NCBI RefSeq assembly: GCF_003253995.1
Contig: NZ_QKZL01000002.1
Location: 124,001-188,000 of the forward strand
Reading direction: 5' to 3'
DNA from: Palleronia aestuarii
GTDB lineage: Bacteria; Pseudomonadota; Alphaproteobacteria; Rhodobacterales; Rhodobacteraceae
DNA length: 64,000 bases
Shown: in pieces, positions 1 to 9,257 of the stretch
Layout of the letters: each line of letters opens with the position of its first letter
Position numbering within the stretch: the stretch's first letter is position 1
Translations under genes and position numbers: made by a program
Notes under the pieces: generated by a model
The model's input: the letters and a program-made list of their open reading frames with translations, nothing else
The model's database searches: none
Told to the model about the DNA's origin: nothing

Positions 1-78
1 TGGGACGGAGATGCGCCGCGGCATCACCCTTCCCGAGCGCGGCGAGAGAACGTCCGCCGAGACTGCCCGCGACGATCC

Positions 79-1290
79 TCACCCTGCGAGAAGGGATTTG
101 AGATCGGCTTCGGGATCGGCGACCTTCGCGGGATCGGGCGAACGCCCCCCCTCTATCAGGCGCTTGCCGACCATGTAGGCACGCGCGTCATTCATCGCGT
201 CGACGGCGAGCAGACGGTCTCCGGCGTAATACCAATGCGACCGCGAGCGCGCCCTCTCCCCGTCGCGCACGACCACGCGGTCATAGCCGGTATTCAGCCC
301 CGCGATCTGCAGCTTCACGTCGTACTGATCCGACCAGAACCACGGCTTCGGAACGTAGGCCGTTTCAGCGCCAAGCATGTTCCGCGCCACCTGCTCCGCC
401 ATCTCGATGGCGTTCTGAACCGATTCGAGGCGAAGACGGCCACCGTCATGGGGCAAGACGGCGCAATCGCCTGCCGCCCAGACCGCCGGATCGGAGGTGC
501 GACCGAACGCATCGACCAGAACGCCGCCCGCGACCTCGAGACCTGCCGTTTCCGCGAGAGGCGCGCTCGGCATGAGCCCGATCCCGACCACAACCAGATC
601 GGCAGGGATCTCGGCTCCGTCAGAGAGACGGGCGCCCTTGACGCGCCCCTCTCCCAGAAGCCGCTCGAGGCCCGCATGCTCGAGGATCTCCACCCCCTCC
701 TCCGCATGGAGCGCGCGGAAATATCCCGACGTCTCTTCCGCCGCGACCCGGCCGAGCACGCGCAGCCCCGCTTCGACGAGGGTCACGCTGAGGCCGAGCT
801 TCCGGGCCGCCGCCGCGGCCTCGAGCCCGATATACCCGCCACCGACCACGAGCAGGCGGGACGCGGCGCGGAGCGCGGGTTCGAGGCGGTCGATATCCTC
901 CAGCGTCCGGATCGAGTACACCCCGTCGAGCTCTCCCCCGATGTCGGCCGGCAACTTGCGGGGGGCCAGCCCCGTCGCGAGCGCGAGTTGATCATAGGCA
1001 AGCTCCTCACCGCCGACACGCACTGTCTTCGCGGCAAGGTCGAGATCCGTCGCTGGCCCGCCGAGGCGCAGGGTGATGGCGTTCTCCTGCCACCAGTCGG
1101 GCGCGCGAAGAAACAGCCGCTCCCGCGCCATCTCGCCCAGAAGATAGGCCTTGGAAAGCGGCGGACGCTGGTAGGGCGGGACCGGCTCCGCACCGACGAG
1201 GGTGATCTCGCCCTCGAACCCTTCGGTCCGGAGGGTGGAGACCAGCGAGCTTCCCGCCTGGCCCGCGCCGATCACGACGATATGCGACAT
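79..1290 (-). CDS. FAD-dependent NAD(P)H oxidoreductase (ferredoxin reductase type)
   Basis: This 403-residue flavoprotein probably moves electrons from NAD(P)H to a ferredoxin or rubredoxin in the cytoplasm. The N terminus carries an FAD dinucleotide-binding motif (VVIGAGQAGSS from residue 4) and a second Rossmann motif (VVGGGYIGLEAA) lies near residue 146 for NAD(P)H. The C-terminal part (WFWSDQYDVKLQIAGL) matches the reductase C-terminal domain of the ThcD/putidaredoxin reductase family. The ATG at 1290 is chosen because the FAD motif follows at once; the frame stays open upstream but shows no conserved sequence. It diverges from the peroxiredoxin gene. No ferredoxin or P450 gene is nearby, so the partner is unknown. 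Confidence 0.88.
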   Translation of the reverse strand: MSHIVVIGAGQAGSSLVSTLRTEGFEGEITLVGAEPVPPYQRPPLSKAYLLGEMARERLFLRAPDWWQENAITLRLGGPATDLDLAAKTVRVGGEELAYDQLALATGLAPRKLPADIGGELDGVYSIRTLEDIDRLEPALRAASRLLVVGGGYIGLEAAAAARKLGLSVTLVEAGLRVLGRVAAEETSGYFRALHAEEGVEILEHAGLERLLGEGRVKGARLSDGAEIPADLVVVGIGLMPSAPLAETAGLEVAGGVLVDAFGRTSDPAVWAAGDCAVLPHDGGRLRLESVQNAIEMAEQVARNMLGAETAYVPKPWFWSDQYDVKLQIAGLNTGYDRVVVRDGERARSRSHWYYAGDRLLAVDAMNDARAYMVGKRLIEGGRSPDPAKVADPEADLKSLLAG

Positions 1291-1374
1291 CGGCCTGCCT
1301 CCGTCTGGCGAACTCTGCCGGGCGACCCTATAACCGCTCGCAGAGCCAGCGCAACAAACCCGAAAGGTCACGAC

Positions 1375-1863
1375 ATGAGCATTTCCGAAGGCGACGCCCT
1401 CCCCGATGCGACGCTCGTCCGAATCGGCGCGGAGGGGCCCGAAAGCGTATCCCTCGCCGCGATCCTCGGTTCCGGCAAGGCGGTGATCTTCGGCGTTCCG
1501 GGCGCCTTTACCGGCACCTGCACCACCGCCCACGTGCCAAGCTTCATCCGCACGAAAGACGGATTCAGCGAGAAGGGCGTCGAGAAGATCGTCTGCGTTG
1601 CCGTGAACGATCCCTTCGTCGTCAAGGCCTGGTCGGAGCAGACGGGCGCCGGCGATGCCGGCATCGAGATGCTGGGCGATCCGGGTGCGGAGTTCACGAA
1701 GGCGATCGGGATGAACTTCACCGCGCCGCCCGTGGGTTTCTACGACCGCTCGCGGCGCTATGCGATGGTCGTCGAGGACGGCCGGGTCGTGGCGCTGCAC
1801 GCGGAGGAGAGCCCCGGCGTCTGCGAGACTTCGGGTGGCGAGGCGCTTCTCGCCACGCTCTGA
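1375..1863 (+). CDS. Peroxiredoxin, Prx5/redoxin type
   Basis: This 162-residue cytoplasmic peroxidase reduces H2O2 and alkyl hydroperoxides. The peroxidatic cysteine is Cys49 in the segment PGAFTGTCTTAHVPSF, the signature of the Prx5 (AhpE/PMP20-like) branch. The rest of the thioredoxin-like fold is recognisable (VNDPFVVKAW, GDPGAEFTKAIG). A second cysteine near the C terminus (GVCETSGGEALL) may act as the resolving residue. The length is normal for the family. It stands alone between two minus-strand genes, so it is probably transcribed by itself from the short gap upstream. Confidence 0.93.
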   Translation: MSISEGDALPDATLVRIGAEGPESVSLAAILGSGKAVIFGVPGAFTGTCTTAHVPSFIRTKDGFSEKGVEKIVCVAVNDPFVVKAWSEQTGAGDAGIEMLGDPGAEFTKAIGMNFTAPPVGFYDRSRRYAMVVEDGRVVALHAEESPGVCETSGGEALLATL

Positions 1864-1882
1864 TCCCGAGGGGGCCGGACCG

Positions 1883-2803
1883 TCAGGTCTGGCTCTCGTC
1901 TTCCCGGACGATATCCTCCGAGGTCGCGCCGGACGGGCCGTGATTGGGCGAGGCCGATCCGCCTTCCATGACAAGCGTGCGGGTGGGGAAGGGGATCGGG
2001 ATGCCCTTCGCGTCGAGCGCTTCCTTCACCCTGCGGGTCATGTCGGTCTGGTAGGCGAAGTAATCGGCGGAGGCGACCCAGACCCGCACGAGGAAATCGA
2101 CGGAGCTGTCGTTGAGGTTGTTGACCTGAATGAAGGGAGCGGGCTCCTTCATCGAACGTTCGTCACCCATGATCGTATCGATGATGACCCGTTCCGCCTC
2201 CGCGAGATTCGCCCCGTACCCGACGCCGAACGTCCATTCCGCGCGCCGCGTCGGATAGCCCGAATAATTGATGATCGTGTTTCCCCAGACCTGGGAGTTC
2301 GGGATGACGATCTGCACGTTGCCGATATTGGCGAGCTCGGTGAAGTTGAGCGAAATGTCCTTCACCGTCCCCATCTGTCCGTTCACCTCCACGAAATCGC
2401 CGGTCTTGATCGGACGGAAGAAGATGATCATCACCCCCGCCGCGACGTTCGACAGCGTCCCCTGCAGCGCTAGGCCGATGGCGAGGCCCGCTGCACCGAT
2501 GACGGCGACAACGCTCGTGGTCTGAATCCCGAACGTGTTGAGCACAATCAGGATCGAGAAACCGATAATGATGTAGCGGGCGATATTGCCGAGGAAGTTG
2601 AAGAGCGTCTCGTCGAGATGCGCATGGCGCCCGCCGATGCTGCGGATGCGGCGCATCACCCATCCCGCGACGACGAATCCCACGACCAGGATCGCGATCG
2701 CGGCTAGGACGTCGCCCAGGATCGCCACCAGGAACTGGAGCGAAAGGATGTCACCGAGCGAGGTGCCACCCATGATTTCGGTATTCAGTATCGAGTCGAT
2801 CAT
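1883..2803 (-). CDS. mscS: Small-conductance mechanosensitive channel (MscS family)
   Basis: This 306-residue inner-membrane channel opens under membrane tension and releases solutes after osmotic downshift. Three hydrophobic helices are visible (about residues 24-50, 72-93 and 97-129). The third is the glycine/alanine-rich pore helix, followed directly by the MscS beta domain ([20 protein letters not shown]). The length is close to E. coli MscS. Its ATG overlaps the stop of the dehydratase gene upstream (ATGA), so it is the last gene of a five-gene operon and probably translationally coupled. Confidence 0.93.
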   Translation of the reverse strand: MIDSILNTEIMGGTSLGDILSLQFLVAILGDVLAAIAILVVGFVVAGWVMRRIRSIGGRHAHLDETLFNFLGNIARYIIIGFSILIVLNTFGIQTTSVVAVIGAAGLAIGLALQGTLSNVAAGVMIIFFRPIKTGDFVEVNGQMGTVKDISLNFTELANIGNVQIVIPNSQVWGNTIINYSGYPTRRAEWTFGVGYGANLAEAERVIIDTIMGDERSMKEPAPFIQVNNLNDSSVDFLVRVWVASADYFAYQTDMTRRVKEALDAKGIPIPFPTRTLVMEGGSASPNHGPSGATSEDIVREDESQT

Positions 2804-3096
2804 TCCGCGAGAGCATCCATGCGTTTGGCCAGCCTGATATCGAGCGGCGACAGACCATCCACGTCATGCGTCGTCAAGGTCACCTCCACCGTACGGTAAA
2901 CGTTGCGCCATTCGGGGTGATGATCGAGCTTCTCCGCATGGAGCGCCACACGCGCCATGAACCCGAACGCCTCCACGAAATTCCTGAACCTGAAGGTCTT
3001 CTCGATGGCGTCGCGGCCCTCGACCTCGCTCCAGCCGCGCTCGCCCAACTCGGCCAGGGCCGCGCGCCGCTCGTCCGCCGGAAGCTTCTGCGTCAT
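2800..3096 (-). CDS. phhB: Pterin-4a-carbinolamine dehydratase
   Basis: This 98-residue protein dehydrates 4a-hydroxytetrahydrobiopterin, recycling the pterin cofactor of aromatic amino acid hydroxylases. The diagnostic motif is His59-His60-Pro61-Glu62-Trp63 (EKLDHHPEW), and the ending ([13 protein letters not shown]) is also typical. The ATG overlaps the stop of the upstream acetyltransferase (ATGA), and its own stop overlaps the mscS start in the same way. No phenylalanine hydroxylase gene is in the window. Family members can instead serve other pterin-linked roles, so the physiological role is inferred. Confidence 0.9.
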   Translation of the reverse strand: MTQKLPADERRAALAELGERGWSEVEGRDAIEKTFRFRNFVEAFGFMARVALHAEKLDHHPEWRNVYRTVEVTLTTHDVDGLSPLDIRLAKRMDALAE

Positions 3097-4283
3097 TCGC
3101 TTTCTCCCTTCACCTTGCGGAAGGGCCCGAAGCTCGTCAGCACCTCGATCTCCTCGTCGACCGCTTCCCGCTCCGCCACGAGAAATTGCCGCACGGCCCG
3201 GGCAAATCCCTCGTCCGCGATCCAGTGCAGCGAATGGGTCGGGACCGGGAGATATCCGCGCGCCAGCTTGTGCTCCCCCTGCGCTCCCGCTTCCACGCGC
3301 GTCAGGCCGTTCGCCAATGCCCAATCGATCGCCTGATAGTAGCAAAGCTCGAAATGCAGCGCATTATGATCCTCGATGCATCCCCAGTATCGTCCATAGA
3401 GCGTGTCCCGCCCGATGAAGTTCAAGGCACCCGCCACGGCCTGTCCGTCCCGCTCCGCGAGGATCAGGAGGACATCGTCGCGCATCGTCTCGTGCACGCG
3501 GTCGAAGAAGCTCCGGGTGAGATAGGGGGTGCCCCATTTTCGGGCCCCGGTATCCTGATAGAAGCGCCAGAACGCGTCCCAGTGATGCGGCTGGATCTCC
3601 TCCCCCGTGAGCGTCACGATGCGCCCGCCGAAACCCTGAGCCGCCTCCCGCTCCTTGCGGATGTTCTTGCGCTTGCGGCTCGAGAGGGACGCGAGGAATC
3701 CGTCGAAATCGTCGTAATCCCGATCCAGCCAGTGAAACTGCTGGCCGGTCCGGTGCAGCAGGCCCGCTTCCTCGCCGGACGCGGCTTCCTCACCGGTGCA
3801 GAAGGTCGCGTGAAGCGAGGAGAGTCCGTTCTGCGCCGCGATCTGCACGGCACCCTGGATCAGCGCCGCCCGGCCGGTCTCCTCGAACCCCTCCCGGGTC
3901 AGGAAACGTCGCCCGGTGGCCGGCGTGAAGGGCACCGCGATCTGCAGCTTGGGATAGTAGCGGCCACCCGCTCGCTCGTAGGCATGGGCCCAGTTGTAGT
4001 CGAAGATGTACTCGCCCTGGCTGTGGCCCTTGGCGTAGAGCGGCGCGCAGGCGATCGCCTCGCCGTCGATACGCGCGACGAGGTATTGCGGTTGCCAGCC
4101 CGTACCCGGGCCGACGGAACCGCTTTCCTCGAGCGCCGAGAGGAAACGGTACGTGGTGAACGGGTCGCGCGGACGTCCCGTCACCGCTTCCGGGCAGGCG
4201 CAGCTATCCCACTCCGCAGGGTCGATCTCGGAAAGGTCGGGATGGGCGCCAACCTCGATCTGGGTCTCTCGTGTTTCGGTCAT
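3093..4283 (-). CDS. GNAT/FemAB-like acyltransferase (DUF482, PF04339 type)
   Basis: This 396-residue protein belongs to the family once labelled 'peptidogalycan biosynthesis', a duplicated GNAT-like fold. Recognisable segments include the N-terminal [21 protein letters not shown], the middle [15 protein letters not shown] and the C-terminal [17 protein letters not shown]. The substrate of this family is not established, and I would not assign a cell-wall role. The start at 4283 (MTETRE) is preferred because upstream codons lack conservation and would run into the GDPD gene. It lies 31 nt after that gene and overlaps the dehydratase start by ATGA. Confidence 0.85.
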   Translation of the reverse strand: MTETRETQIEVGAHPDLSEIDPAEWDSCACPEAVTGRPRDPFTTYRFLSALEESGSVGPGTGWQPQYLVARIDGEAIACAPLYAKGHSQGEYIFDYNWAHAYERAGGRYYPKLQIAVPFTPATGRRFLTREGFEETGRAALIQGAVQIAAQNGLSSLHATFCTGEEAASGEEAGLLHRTGQQFHWLDRDYDDFDGFLASLSSRKRKNIRKEREAAQGFGGRIVTLTGEEIQPHHWDAFWRFYQDTGARKWGTPYLTRSFFDRVHETMRDDVLLILAERDGQAVAGALNFIGRDTLYGRYWGCIEDHNALHFELCYYQAIDWALANGLTRVEAGAQGEHKLARGYLPVPTHSLHWIADEGFARAVRQFLVAEREAVDEEIEVLTSFGPFRKVKGESE

Positions 4284-4314
4284 GACGCAGAAACTGGCGT
4301 GCCGCTGCAGCGAT

Positions 4315-5064
4315 TCAAGCGGGCCGGTACCCTTCGAACGTGATGTTGTCCGCCACGCGGCGCGCTTCGGATTCTTCCGCCGTATCGCGGACGGTCCAGC
4401 AGAGGACATCCGCCCCGGCCCGCGCGAGTTCCGAAACGCGGGGCATGTCGAGCGACCGGTGATCGTGGCTGACGAAGACGGCGCCTACGGCATCGTAGGC
4501 CTCGATCCGACGCAAGCGGTCGCGCGCGGCCTCCGTTCCGGGCCAGTCATCCGTGTCGAAGGCACAGGTCGTGAGGCCCCGAATCACATCCGGGGCGCGT
4601 CGTGCCATCATGGAGATCATGTTTGGATTGAACGACATCACCGCCGCCGGACCGTCATAGTCCGACAGCGCACGTGCCACGGCATCTTCGAGGCGGCCAT
4701 CCGTCTCCCCCAGATGCCCGGTGGGATCCTTCAACTCCACGAGGAGAGGTACGCGACCGGCGACACGGGCGAGCGTCCGATCCAGCGTCTCGATCCGATC
4801 CCTGGGCCCGATTGCGATCCGGCCCAGGGTTTCGGCGTCGCGTTCCGCAACCTCGCCGCTCTCGGCGGTGAGCCGGTCGAGCGTCGCGTCGTGGAAGACC
4901 ATTGCCTGTCCGTCACGGCTGATCCGAACGTCGAGCTCGATCCCGTAGCCCGAGGCGATCGCCGCCTCGAAGGCCCGCGCGCTGTTCTCAGGTATGCCGG
5001 CTGCCGCGTCGTGCAGCCCGCGATGCGCGATGGGCCGTTCGAGAAAGCCCCGCGGGAGCCTCAT
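4315..5064 (-). CDS. Glycerophosphodiester phosphodiesterase
   Basis: This 249-residue protein hydrolyses glycerophosphodiesters to glycerol-3-phosphate and an alcohol. The GDPD signature is complete: His14-Arg15-Gly16 (IAHRGLHD), the PENS segment at 25-28, Glu43 and Asp45 in the metal site (GIELDVRIS), His58 (VFHDATLDR) and the VELKD strand. There is no signal peptide, so it should act on imported or internally released lipid headgroups in the cytoplasm. The ATG overlaps the ridA stop (ATGA). Confidence 0.92.
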   Translation of the reverse strand: MRLPRGFLERPIAHRGLHDAAAGIPENSARAFEAAIASGYGIELDVRISRDGQAMVFHDATLDRLTAESGEVAERDAETLGRIAIGPRDRIETLDRTLARVAGRVPLLVELKDPTGHLGETDGRLEDAVARALSDYDGPAAVMSFNPNMISMMARRAPDVIRGLTTCAFDTDDWPGTEAARDRLRRIEAYDAVGAVFVSHDHRSLDMPRVSELARAGADVLCWTVRDTAEESEARRVADNITFEGYRPA

Positions 5065-5525
5065 CCGATCTGGAAGATGCCCTCGATCTCGACCTGGACA
5101 CCAAGGGGAAGCGAGGCCGCGCTCACCGCCGAACGGGTATGACGGCCGGCATCTCCAAGGATCTCCACGAGAAGGTCGGAGGCACCGTTGACGACTTTCG
5201 GCTGGTCGGTGAAATCGGGGGTCGAGTTCACGAAGCCTGTCAGTTTCACGACCCGGACGAGCCGGTCGAGATCGCCATCGCAGGCGGCCTTGACCTGCGC
5301 GAGGAGGCTGAGCGCGCAAGCCCGTGCCGCCTCGACCCCCTCATCAAGGGAGACCTCCGCGCCGAGCTTGCCGCGGAGCGGACCGCTTGTATCCTGGCTG
5401 ATCTGACCCGAAACGAACACGAGATCGCCGATGACGACCCAAGGGACGTAATTGGCGGCCGGCGCCGGCGCGTCCGGCAGGTTCAGTCCAAGTTCCGACA
5501 GCTTCGTCGCGATCTTTCCACTCAT
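5061..5525 (-). CDS. RidA/YjgF family protein
   Basis: This 154-residue protein belongs to the Rid (YjgF/YER057c/UK114) superfamily, whose best-studied member deaminates reactive enamine/imine intermediates. Conserved elements are FVSGQISQD, VKLTGFVNS and the arginine-bearing RSAVSAASLPLGVQVEIEGIF near the C terminus, where the Arg would bind the substrate carboxylate. The length and sequence fit the longer subfamily rather than classical RidA of about 130 residues, so the exact substrate is open. The start at 5525 (MSGKIATKL) has a GGGG stretch just upstream. It is the first gene of the overlapping operon down to mscS. Confidence 0.88.
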   Translation of the reverse strand: MSGKIATKLSELGLNLPDAPAPAANYVPWVVIGDLVFVSGQISQDTSGPLRGKLGAEVSLDEGVEAARACALSLLAQVKAACDGDLDRLVRVVKLTGFVNSTPDFTDQPKVVNGASDLLVEILGDAGRHTRSAVSAASLPLGVQVEIEGIFQIG

Positions 5526-5579
5526 CGTCGTACCCCGTTCGATCTTTCGCGGCACCCTGTCACGTGCCTTTCGGGGATT

Positions 5580-6962
5580 CTAGCTCTCCCGGAAGGCGCG
5601 GGTGAAATAATCCGCGAGCGGTTTCACGAGGTAGGCAATAGGCGTGCGATCCTCCGTCCGGAGGAAGGCATCGACCGGCATGCCCGGGATCAGGCTCAGA
5701 TTGGGCGGCAGCCGCTCGAACTCTCCGGGCCGCAGGACGATCTCCGCGCGATAGAAGGCCGTCCGGTCGCGTTCGTCGGTGAAGCTGTCCGCGGAGATCT
5801 GCACGACCTCGCCGTAGAGTTCGGGCGTGGTGCGCGCATCGAATGTCGAGAAGCGCAACAGCACCTCCTGGCCGACATGGACCTGATCGATATGGATCGG
5901 CTCCACCTCCACGGCGATCACCAGCGGCCGGTCCTGCGGCACGATGTAGAGCACCGGATCGGCCGGGCGGATCACGGAGCGTTCCGCGAAGACCTCCATG
6001 CCGTAGACGATCCCCGATACAGGCGCGGTGATCTCCATCCGGCTGAGCTGCTCGGAGAGCGAAGACACCCGCTCCCTGTACTCGATCTCGTTGAACTGCA
6101 GGTCCCTGAGCTCCGTGATCGCCTCCTCCCGGCGCTCCACGGTCAGCGACAGAATCTGGCCGTCCGTCTCCGTGATCCGCTCGGCGGATTCGGCGGCGTT
6201 GGCGAGGAGCTCGCCCACCTGCCCCTCGAGCCGTGCCGCCTCGCGGCGGAGCGACAGGACGGTGCTCGCCTGGGCAAGACCACGGTCGAGCAGCGATTGC
6301 TGCGATGCGAGCTCCTCGCGGATGAGGTCGAGCTGCGACTCCAGCGCGGTCTGCTGCGAGGTGATACCCTCGATCTGACGCGAGATCTGCGACTTGCGGC
6401 CGGTGAGCTGGGCGATCGACTGGCGTACCGTGTCGTTGCGCGCCTGGAAGAGCCTGCGCTGGCCGTCGATCAACTCTGCCACCGCCGTGTCGCTGTCGGC
6501 GTAGCGTAGAAGGCTGTCGGGGAACGTGATCTCCTCTGCCTCGTCGCGCTCCGCCTCGAGCCGGGCCTTGCGCGCCTCGAGCTCGTTGAGCTGGCCGCGC
6601 GCGACGGACAGTTCGGCGCGTAGCAGGGTCGGATCGAGCTGGATCAGAACGTCGCCGGCCTCGACCTGATCCCCTTCGTCGACGAGGATCTCCTCCACGA
6701 CGCCGCCGTCGGGATGCTGCACGACCTGACGGTTGCGCTCCACCTCGATCCGGCCGGAAGCGATGATCGCCCCCGAGATCTCCGTCATCGCGGCCCAGCT
6801 GCCGAAGCCTCCGACGAGCGTCAGCAAGGCCACGAGGCCCAGAAGCAGCGGCGCACGTGCCGACCATGTCCGCCGGGCGTCCTTGCGCTCGGCCGTGGCC
6901 TCGCCCTTCGGCACCGCGACCTGCGTCGGCGCGACGCGCCCGATTTCCCGACCCTTGCTCAT
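5580..6962 (-). CDS. HlyD-family periplasmic adaptor of a type I secretion system
   Basis: This 460-residue membrane fusion protein should link the inner-membrane ABC exporter to an outer-membrane TolC channel. It has one N-terminal membrane helix (about residues 36-58) and a biotinyl-lipoyl-like segment ([25 protein letters not shown], read from about residue 82). A long coiled-coil hairpin rich in Leu, Glu, Arg and Gln (about 115-290) is followed by a C-terminal beta domain, and the ending [13 protein letters not shown] is typical of PrtE/HlyD adaptors. The ATG overlaps the stop of the ABC gene (ATGA). No TolC gene is adjacent. Confidence 0.92.
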   Translation of the reverse strand: MSKGREIGRVAPTQVAVPKGEATAERKDARRTWSARAPLLLGLVALLTLVGGFGSWAAMTEISGAIIASGRIEVERNRQVVQHPDGGVVEEILVDEGDQVEAGDVLIQLDPTLLRAELSVARGQLNELEARKARLEAERDEAEEITFPDSLLRYADSDTAVAELIDGQRRLFQARNDTVRQSIAQLTGRKSQISRQIEGITSQQTALESQLDLIREELASQQSLLDRGLAQASTVLSLRREAARLEGQVGELLANAAESAERITETDGQILSLTVERREEAITELRDLQFNEIEYRERVSSLSEQLSRMEITAPVSGIVYGMEVFAERSVIRPADPVLYIVPQDRPLVIAVEVEPIHIDQVHVGQEVLLRFSTFDARTTPELYGEVVQISADSFTDERDRTAFYRAEIVLRPGEFERLPPNLSLIPGMPVDAFLRTEDRTPIAYLVKPLADYFTRAFRES

Positions 6963-8701
6963 GCGATGCCTCCTGCAGACCCCGGTTGCGACGTGATCTC
7001 CTTGTGGTTCGCTACCATGTCGCGCAACACCTCGTCCTTCGGACCGAAGGCCCGGCGCATCCCCATGTCGAGGACCACCAGCTTTTCGCACAGCTGGATC
7101 GCCGACGGGCGGTGCGCCATGATGATGACGCTGCCGCCATCGGCCTTGATGGACTGCATCGCGACGTTGAGCGCGAGGCTGCCTTCGTTGTCGAGGTTGG
7201 AATTGGGCTCGTCGAGGACGAGCAGTACCGGGTTCCCGTACATCGCACGGGCCAGTCCGATCCGCTGGACCTGTCCCCCCGAAAGCCTGCCGCCGGCGCT
7301 GCTGACCTGGGTGTCGTAGCCGTCGGGCAGTTTTAGGATCATGTCGTGCGCGGCGGCCTTCTTCGCGGCCGAGACGATGTCGGCGTCGTCCGCGTCGTCC
7401 CTGAGCCGCGCGATGTTCTGCGCGATCGTGCCCTCGAAGAGCTGGACCCGCTGCGGCAGGTAGCCGATGTGCTGCCCGAGGACGTCGGGCTCGTACTGAT
7501 CGAGCGCCGCGCCGCCCAGCCGGATCTTGCCTCCCGAAACGCGCCAGACACCCACGATCGCGCGAGCGAGCGTCGACTTGCCCGAGCCCGACGGACCGAT
7601 GATCCCCACCGCCTCGCCGGGCTGTACGTCGAAGGACACCATGCGCACGGAGGCCTGCTGTTGACCGGGCGGGATGATGGTGACCTGCTGCACGCTGAGA
7701 TTGGCGGTCGGACGCGGCAGGGCCGTGCGTGGCGGCTCTTCCCCGACGGTGCCGAGCAGGGTCGTGAGGCCGGACCAGCCTTGCGCCGCGCGCTGGACGA
7801 TCTGCCACTGGCCGAGCGCGAGATCGATCGGTGCGAGCGCGCGCCCGAGCAGGATGGAGCCCGCGATGATGCCGCCGGGCGTCATCTCTCCCTGCAGCAC
7901 GAGGTAGGCGCCGAGGCCCAGCATCGCGGATTGCAGGAACAGGCGGAACGTCTTGGAGGTCGTGGTGAAGCCGCCGCCGAGGTCGCTCGCGCGGATCGTG
8001 TCGCGAAGCGAGGCGCCGCGCAGCTCCTGCCAGCGTGCGAAGGTCGCGTGCTGCATCCCGAGGGAGCGCACCATCTCCGCCTCCTGCCGGATCTGCTCGG
8101 ACATCCGCTCCGCCCGGACGGTGGCGACGTTGGCGGCGCTGAGCGGGACGCGGGTGGCGATCTGGTTGAAGACCGCGACCCCGATCAGGAGCGCGCCGCC
8201 AGCGACCGCGAGGATGCCCAGCCAGGGGTGGAAGATGAAGATCACGAAGATGAAGATCGGCGTCCAAGGAATGTCGAAGAATGCCGTCAGCACGGGTGAA
8301 GACAAAAGCCGCTGTACCGCCTCGAGGTCGCGCAGGTGATTCTGTCCGGGATCGAGATCGGGGGCCACGGCGGCCTTCCGGACCATGGCCGCGAAAACCC
8401 GCCGGTCGAGTCGCGATTGGAAACGGGCACCGATTCGCGCCAGCACGCGGCCCCGCGCGAAATCGAGAACCCCCATCATCAGGAACAGGAACGCCATCAG
8501 GATGGTTAGCGCAACAAGCGTCGCCTCGGACCGCGATCCGAGCACACGGTCATAGACCTGCAGCATGTAGAGCGGCCCGGTCAGCATCAGGAGATTGACG
8601 AAAAGGCTGAAGAGGCCCACCGCCCAGAATAGCGATCGGCTCTCCGCGCGGGTGCGGCGGAGCTCTTCCGATCCACGGCTCGTGTCGGGGGATTTCTTCA
8701 T
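6959..8701 (-). CDS. Type I secretion ABC transporter, PrtD family
   Basis: This 580-residue protein fuses an exporter membrane domain (about residues 20-300, six hydrophobic helices) to a nucleotide-binding domain. The latter has Walker [10 protein letters not shown] near residue 370, signature [14 protein letters not shown] and Walker [14 protein letters not shown]. There is no N-terminal C39-like or peptidase domain, which fits PrtD/AprD-type exporters of RTX-like proteins. The ATG at 8701 (MKKSPD) is preferred over an upstream TTG, and an AAGG lies 8-11 nt before it. It forms a two-gene operon with the HlyD adaptor; no calcium-binding repeat substrate lies in the window. Confidence 0.93.
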   Translation of the reverse strand: MKKSPDTSRGSEELRRTRAESRSLFWAVGLFSLFVNLLMLTGPLYMLQVYDRVLGSRSEATLVALTILMAFLFLMMGVLDFARGRVLARIGARFQSRLDRRVFAAMVRKAAVAPDLDPGQNHLRDLEAVQRLLSSPVLTAFFDIPWTPIFIFVIFIFHPWLGILAVAGGALLIGVAVFNQIATRVPLSAANVATVRAERMSEQIRQEAEMVRSLGMQHATFARWQELRGASLRDTIRASDLGGGFTTTSKTFRLFLQSAMLGLGAYLVLQGEMTPGGIIAGSILLGRALAPIDLALGQWQIVQRAAQGWSGLTTLLGTVGEEPPRTALPRPTANLSVQQVTIIPPGQQQASVRMVSFDVQPGEAVGIIGPSGSGKSTLARAIVGVWRVSGGKIRLGGAALDQYEPDVLGQHIGYLPQRVQLFEGTIAQNIARLRDDADDADIVSAAKKAAAHDMILKLPDGYDTQVSSAGGRLSGGQVQRIGLARAMYGNPVLLVLDEPNSNLDNEGSLALNVAMQSIKADGGSVIIMAHRPSAIQLCEKLVVLDMGMRRAFGPKDEVLRDMVANHKEITSQPGSAGGIA

Positions 8702-8825
8702 GAAGGAACCTTGTGCGAACGCGTCCGGCAATACCGGTCCAGAACAATTTTACTCAAATAACGACGTGCCTGTTGAGCTTTCGTTAAGCGCAGTCAATCT
8801 AACGGAACGCCCGGGAGGTGGGAAG

Positions 8826-8900
8826 ATGAGGACTTGGCGGAAGATGGCCGGTCGCGCTTTCGTGCCTATCCTAGCTTCGGCGGTCACGGTGGCGGGCTGA
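8826..8900 (+). other. Orphan signal-peptide ORF ended by TGA, in frame with the next gene
   Basis: An ATG at 8826, five bases after a GGGAGG-containing stretch, opens a 24-codon frame reading MRTWRKMAGRAFVPILASAV and TVAG, then TGA at 8898-8900. It has the shape of a secretion signal: positive N-region and hydrophobic core. The frame continues after the stop as AVAQ-DSPFDGIW, which supplies a plausible signal peptidase site. So this looks like the 5' end of the gene that follows, split by a single stop codon. Confidence 0.6.
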
Positions 8901-8903
8901 GCT

Positions 8904-9257
8904 GTGGCGCAGGACAGCCCCTTCGACGGTATCTGGCGCGCGAACCCGACGGCACGATGCGACTATACCGGAGAGGACGGCGGCGCGCTGAAGATCGAGG
9001 AGGACGTCCTTTTCGGCGTGGAGAACCAATGCCGGATGATCGAACCGGTGGACGTCCGGGGCATGGACGCCATTCTCTACGACATGGTGTGCGAGGGGCC
9101 CGACCCGGAATGGGCCGTCCGGGCGATGTTGATGCCGGCGGCGGACGGGGGGCTGATCCTCGTCTGGAACGGCTATGCCTACAAGTACGAGGCCTGCAGC
9201 GGAACGGCGATGCAGGGCATCGTCACGACCGCCGACGAGATCGGGGTCGCGAACTGA
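8904..9257 (+). CDS. Small cysteine-containing protein of unknown function, probably meant for export
   Basis: I do not recognise the family. From the GTG at 8904 the frame encodes 117 residues with four cysteines (in RCDYTG, NQCRM, VCEGP and EACSG), which could form two disulfides in the periplasm. The mature part begins DSPFDGIWRANPTARC and ends ADEIGVAN. There is no membrane segment in this part. The export signal lies upstream in the same frame but is separated by TGA at 8898-8900, so the gene is either recently broken, affected by a sequencing error, or translated from the GTG as a cytoplasmic protein. It diverges from the type I secretion genes and converges on the lytic transglycosylase with no gap. 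Confidence 0.55.
   Translation: MAQDSPFDGIWRANPTARCDYTGEDGGALKIEEDVLFGVENQCRMIEPVDVRGMDAILYDMVCEGPDPEWAVRAMLMPAADGGLILVWNGYAYKYEACSGTAMQGIVTTADEIGVAN

Noticed and set aside
235-1863. Long plus-strand open frame across the reductase and peroxiredoxin genes
   Set aside because: Only its end coincides with the peroxiredoxin; the rest is antisense to the reductase, compositionally arginine/proline-rich without family motifs, as expected for shadow frames in GC-rich DNA.
8898-8900. Selenocysteine at the in-frame TGA
   Set aside because: The codon falls in a signal peptide, there is no catalytic context and no obvious hairpin of bacterial SECIS type right after it; a nonsense change or re-start is simpler.
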